Shown: one piece after another, positions 60,901 to 64,000 of the stretch | Position numbering within the stretch: position 1 is the stretch's first letter | Layout: the number at the start of each line of letters is the position of its first letter | Origin: Allodiplogaster sudhausi | Taxonomy: Eukaryota > Nematoda > Chromadorea > Rhabditida > Diplogasteridae | Direction of reading: 5' to 3' | Assembly: GCA_945643635.1 (NCBI GenBank) | Contig: CALZFC010000147.1 | Location: 260,001 to 324,000, forward strand | Length of the DNA: 64,000 nt | Made by a program: the position numbers and the translations under genes | The notes under the pieces: generated by a model | Told to the model about the DNA's origin: nothing | Seen by the model: only the letters and a program-made list of their open reading frames with translations | The model's database searches: none

Positions 60901-61235
60901 CTCTCCATCTGCAATGCCTTGGCCATATCATCAACTTCGAGCAAGTTCTTTAGTTGTTCCCCAAAACCCAGACCAATTTCAATTGCATCTTTTCTCTGCT
61001 TCTCAAATTCCATGATGACCCTACTCGCAGACTCAAACAATTTCTTCTTAGTAATGCCCGAAGTCTCTGCTTGCTTTCTTAGAAACACCAATATTTCGGA
61101 TCTTTCATTAACCTCATCTGCGTCCATTGTATTCAGCCGCTGGATCTTGGCCCTCAGCTCTTCGGTCATGGATTCCTTCCCTTGCGCGGACCGGTCAACG
61201 CCACTCGCTGCAAGAGCCAACTCTGTATCGGTCAT
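57984..61235 (-). CDS. Retrotransposon gag-protease-RT frame, truncated by frameshift
   Basis: ATG at 61235, 1083 codons. N-terminal coiled coil (about residues 20-150), Arg/Ser-rich linker, Ty3-type gag capsid (FSEFIDRLELKYRELL, EYSATAKWENLRMREGESL), one zinc knuckle CYNCQEQGHSQQYC near 59640-59680, and an aspartic protease with LDCGSEVTTVP near 59430-59460 (Cys where most have Thr or Ser). The RT has LPLPSID-like, FSTLDLLSGYWQIPL, WNVLPFGLSTSPATFQ and catalytic YIDDILIATE near 58180-58210. Gag and pol are in one frame here. The frame ends at 57984 because a T5 run on the plus strand (A5 in sense, 57996-58000) carries one base too many. It is a complete element otherwise. Confidence 0.95.
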   Translation of the reverse strand: MTDTELALAASGVDRSAQGKESMTEELRAKIQRLNTMDADEVNERSEILVFLRKQAETSGITKKKLFESASRVIMEFEKQRKDAIEIGLGFGEQLKNLLEVDDMAKALQMERQGREEESRRLEQALADLEETRKKLAESERARNAMQGQIDAGRNGGEWDENENEGGSFNEEDGDDEMQRILRRRSEPVPETARRYRPRTRAGTIDTRRSQSRGSERSRGSRGSGNEDWQRKLIENMTSQALPPVTVFTDGFGSRAFSEFIDRLELKYRELLGEERMVVILREHLGKAARAIFDSVTRGKDLSYSVIVRKMKERYRGDSLMDEYSATAKWENLRMREGESLTNFTLFLEQLAERAFPRLPEHHLAPILAKKLVAQLSHWRDYQDLLKEMDHARKDMVYIQVKEAALRMEMIQRRGERLGGGERKKEWGGVNTRVEKGKFDSGRKLENYRSQQYSNPPPRTEEQTRMTENITSTLRSMQGLNASVASSQPTPPQQHPQARATVGTGHHSSGNGERKVFLGKCYNCQEQGHSQQYCTKPRRQNFVQREERERLEATEENQTAEKGEVKECKGEEQLFWRPLNRVKVKLNGVTVEAILDCGSEVTTVPVDVMKEVEQSGVVEWRTVREGEVLDAAASKLDISAKAIITMEMEGERERIGVYVVRNGNKVLLGQNTITMWGKRDGWWNESEKEGEPAFVSHSVFIPSFGSAQVQLKSPLRESRNMLVGTTHGLSEGVVNEKGEVRVLSVFNPFHYPMRLKKNEKVGNWVEADFVPSDSVLGEKAGEGESDRGKKVLSQRRERDSTERSQTVIEAVQKSGLIGSENCKRVVEQFQDVFALSEEEMGRTTLVEHYVDTGDATPIKLKQRPVPLGLQSEVRKKLEEMKERGIIRDSASPWSSPLVIALKKDKSLRLCVDYRKLNARIKMDAYPLPSIDMTLQMLKGKTFWFSTLDLLSGYWQIPLEESSKEKTAFATMNGLYEWNVLPFGLSTSPATFQRVMERVLKDVLGEKVHVYIDDILIATESEEEHAAEMEKVFRALRESGLRLKAQKCVLAQREAEYLGHRITVAGIQTDAAKVEKIQQQKQPR

Positions 61236-61501
61236 TCTTGATCGTTTCTCGAATATTCTATTCTCTGACTCTTATTAGTACTTCTAGTTTATCAATCAAT
61301 TATTGCAAGGGCCTCCTGTCGCCTGCTTGTTCTATTTTTCGACTTCTCGATTCAGGGGCCTCCTGTCGCCAGCCTGTTCACAAGGGCCACCTATCGCCTG
61401 CTTGCTTCTAGGGCCACCTGTCGCCAGCTAGATTCTATTGGACTTCTTCCAAAGTCCGACTGCTCGTCTCGTCGCGCGGCACGTCGTGTCAGCTCAGTAG
61501 T

Positions 61502-61519
61502 CGAGTAGTTCGGCCCCCA
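61502..61519 (-). other. Putative primer binding site
   Basis: In element sense the 5' LTR ends in CA and, after one A, TGGGGGCCGAACTACTC follows. It starts with TGG as expected for complementarity to a tRNA CCA end. The tRNA was not identified. Confidence 0.65.
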
Positions 61520-62210
61520 TGTGCCCAGGGGAGCCCCTGGGTTCTTGACAAGCTGGCTGGATCGACGCTACCTTACAACTCGACCTGGCCCTCTTAAATC
61601 CCTTTTAACCCACTTTAGAATATGAGGAAGGAAGCGAGAGTAATAACTAACGATTTATTACTTAGAACAAAAAGGGAAAGAAGGCAAACAAATTATAGAT
61701 ACAGAACAAGCCAATACAACCCCCAAGCACTCACGTCCACTCGATCCTCGATGAAGCTGCCACTGTCGCTGTCGTCCCTCTTGACGCCCTTCTCACCGCT
61801 ACAGACGAGTCCCCTCCTGCCGCTGACCACGCGGCCTCCACTCCACTCGCCTCGCTCACCTCTGAGCAACGGCCCCTGCCGCTACACTAGCTAGCCAACC
61901 GGCTCACCCCAACCTACTCGAGCAGAAGGGCGAAAGGGCCGTGGTATCTACCCCAGGGGCACTCACACCTCTAGTCCAAAGCACCACTATACGAGTGTAC
62001 TATACCTACACTATAAAGAACACATGAGCATTTACAGTAGAATACAGAGTAAGGCGACAACACTATAAACAAAGGGCCTAGAAGAACTATACAAGCAACA
62101 CAAACTATAATAGTCTAAAACGGAGGAATAAGGGAAAGGGTCTGGGAAGAAGTGAAAGGAATGCAGAGAGAGAGGGAAAAGAGAGAGGAGGGATCAGCCT
62201 CTCTCTTACA
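61520..62210 (-). repeat. 5' LTR of the retrotransposon
   Basis: Direct-repeat partner of 54440-55130, 688 of 691 positions identical. As the 5' LTR of a minus-strand element it should hold the promoter. Confidence 0.97.
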
Positions 62211-64000
62211 CTCTGGTCTTCCTTCTTCACTCTGACCTTCTCTCTTCACTCTGGTCTTCCTTCTTCACTCTTGCCTTCTCTCTTCACTCCGGTCTTCCTT
62301 CTTCACTCTTGCCTTCTCTCTTCACTCTGGTCTTCCTTCTTCACTCAGGCCTTCTCTCTTCATTCTGACCTTCTCTTCACTCTGGTCTTCCTTCTTCACT
62401 CAGGCCTTCTCTCTTCATTCTGACCTTCTCTTCACTCTGGTCTTCCTTCTTCACTCTGGCCTTCTCTCTTCACTCTGGTCTTCCTTCTTCACTCTTGCCT
62501 TCTCTCTTCACTCCGGTCTTCCTTCTTCACTCTTGCCTTCTCTCTTCACTCTGGTCTTCCTTCTTCACTCAGGCCTTCTCTCTTCATTCTGACCTTCTCT
62601 TCACTCTGGTCTTCCTTCTTCACTCAGGCCTTCTCTCTTCATTCTGACATTCTCTTCACTCTGGTCTTCCTTCTTCACTCTGGCCTTCTCTCTTCACTCT
62701 GGTCTTCCTTCTTCACTCTTGCCTTCTCTCTTCACTCCGGTCTTCCTTCTTCACTCTTGCCTTCTCTCTTCACTCTGGTCTTCCTTCTTCACTCTGGCCT
62801 TCTCTCTTCATTCTGACCTTCTCTTCACTCTGGTCTTCCTTCTTCACTCTGGCCTTCTCTCTTCACTCTGGTCTTCCTTCTTCACTCTTGCCTTCTCTCT
62901 TCACTCTGGTCTTCCTTCTTCACTCTTGCCTTCTCTCTTCACTCTGGTCTTCCTTCTTCACTCTGGCCTTCTCTCTTCATTCTGACCTTCTCTTCACTCT
63001 GGTCTTCCTTCTTCACTCAGGCCTTCTCTCTTCATTCTGACCTTCTCTTCACTCTGGTCTTCCTTCTTCACTCAGGCCTTCTCTCTTCATTCTGACCTTC
63101 TCTTCACTCTGGTCTTCCTTCTTCACTCTGGCCTTCTCTCTTCACTCTGGTCTTCCTTCTTCACTCTTGCCTTCTCTCTTCACTCCGGTCTTCCTTCTTC
63201 ACTCTTGCCTTCTCTCTTCACTCTGGTCTTCCTTCTTCACTCTTGCCTTCTCTCTTCACTCCGGTCTTCCTTCTTCACTCTTGCCTTCTCTCTTCACTCT
63301 GGTCTTCCTTCTTCACTCTTGCCTTCTCTCTTCACTCTGGTCTTCCTTCTTCACTCTGGCCTTCTCTCTTCATTCTGACCTTCTCTTCACTCTGGTCTTC
63401 CTTCTTCACTCAGGCCTTCTCTCTTCATTCTGACCTTCTCTTCACTCTGGTCTTCCTTCTTCACTCTGGCCTTCTCTCTTCACTCTGGTCTTCCTTCTTC
63501 ACTCTTGCCTTCTCTCTTCACTCCGGTCTTCCTTCTTCACTCTTGCCTTCTCTCTTCACTCTGGTCTTCCTTCTTCACTCTGGCCTTCTCTCTTCATTCT
63601 GACCTTCTCTTCACTCTGGTTTTCCTTCTTCACTCTGGCCTTCTCTCTTCACTCTGGTCTTCCTTCTTCACTCTTGCCTTCTCTCTTCACTCTGGTCTTC
63701 CTTCTTCACTCTTGCCTTCTCTCTTCGCTCTGGTCTTCCTTCTTCACTCTGGCCTTCTCTCTTCATTCTGACCTTCTCTTCACTCTGGTCTTCCTTCTTC
63801 ACTCAGGCCTTCTCTCTTCATTCTGACCTTCTCTTCACTCTGGTCTTCCTTCTTCACTCAGGCCTTCTCTCTTCATTCTGACCTTCTCTTCACTCTGGTC
63901 TTCCTTCTTCACTCTGGCCTTCTCTCTTCACTCTGGTCTTCCTTCTTCACTCTTGCCTTCTCTCTTCACTCCGGTCTTCCTTCTTCACTCTTGCCTTCTC
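62211..64000 (+). repeat. Second satellite array, dimeric subfamily, runs off the window
   Basis: Related 19-bp units but alternating TCTGGTCTTCCTTCTTCAC with TCTTGCCTTCTCTCTTCAC or a TCAGGCC/TCTGGCC form, plus a shortened 17-bp unit TCTGACCTTCTCTTCAC. The CCTTCTTC variant is almost absent from the big array left of the transposon except in its last about 60 bp, so both flanks of the insertion belong to this subfamily. Confidence 0.95.

Larger units (their letters stand above)
54440..62210 (-). mobile_element. Ty3/gypsy LTR retrotransposon inserted in the satellite
   Basis: 7771 bp with 691-bp direct LTRs (54440-55130 and 61520-62210) that start TG and end CA on both strands' reading, internal gag-pol on the minus strand, PBS next to the right LTR and polypurine tract next to the left LTR. 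The LTRs differ at three positions (54530/61610, 54641/61721, 54789/61869), about 0.4%, so insertion is recent. Satellite flanks both sides with CTCT (or ACTCT) shared at the borders as a likely target-site duplication. RT, RNase H, then integrase order is that of Metaviridae (Ty3/gypsy). Pol is interrupted by a one-base shift at 57996-58000. Confidence 0.96.

Noticed and set aside
36963..64000. CRISPR-like array
   Set aside because: Repeats are directly adjacent 19-mers without spacers, in a eukaryotic genome.

Overview
This is nuclear DNA of a small invertebrate animal. The genes are broken by many short GT-AG introns (and a few probable GC-AG ones), exon phases close across them, and the products are animal families: P-glycoprotein, NAB corepressor, SLC22 transporter, DOMON/cytochrome b561 and proteasome Rpn5. 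Compact gene spacing, TTTTCAG/TTTTAG acceptors directly before several start codons and a sigma-like GST suggest a nematode or a relative, but the phylum cannot be fixed from the sequence. (CT)n/(GA)n microsatellites fill most introns and intergenic gaps.

Layout: 229-5120 (+) is the 3' two-thirds of an ABCB full transporter whose first membrane domain lies before the window. 5121-8588 is microsatellite-rich and shows no gene. 8589-11468 (-) is a complete ten-exon NAB (MAB-10-like) corepressor, and 11604-11765 (-) is a possible isolated exon. 15660-20551 (+) is an SLC22 organic-ion transporter with an unusually long N-terminus. 21557-25421 (-) is a secreted-DOMON/cytochrome b561 reductase. 26637-28607 (-) is a tight cluster: a 99-aa unknown, a degenerate GST and a coiled-coil ORF. 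29108-29704 (-) is a small RGG protein. 30277-33104 (+) is the proteasome lid subunit Rpn5/PSMD12. 35101-36576 (-) is an unrecognised 426-aa protein. Retroelement scraps lie at about 29893-30265 and 34345-34525.

From 36965 to the window end the sequence is satellite: about 17.5 kb of a 19-bp pyrimidine-rich unit, interrupted at 54440-62210 by a young Ty3/gypsy LTR retrotransposon (minus strand, 691-bp LTRs differing at 3 positions), then a related but differently organised satellite array running out of the window. The 19-bp unit contains no stop in any plus-strand frame, so it creates open frames of thousands of codons that are almost certainly not genes.

The genes do not form one pathway. 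The points most worth attention are the satellite architecture and its switch of subfamily at the retrotransposon, the extra C-terminal module of the retrotransposon polyprotein, single-base A-run frameshifts in both Rpn5 and pol, the internally deleted GST, and the possible trans-spliced gene cluster.
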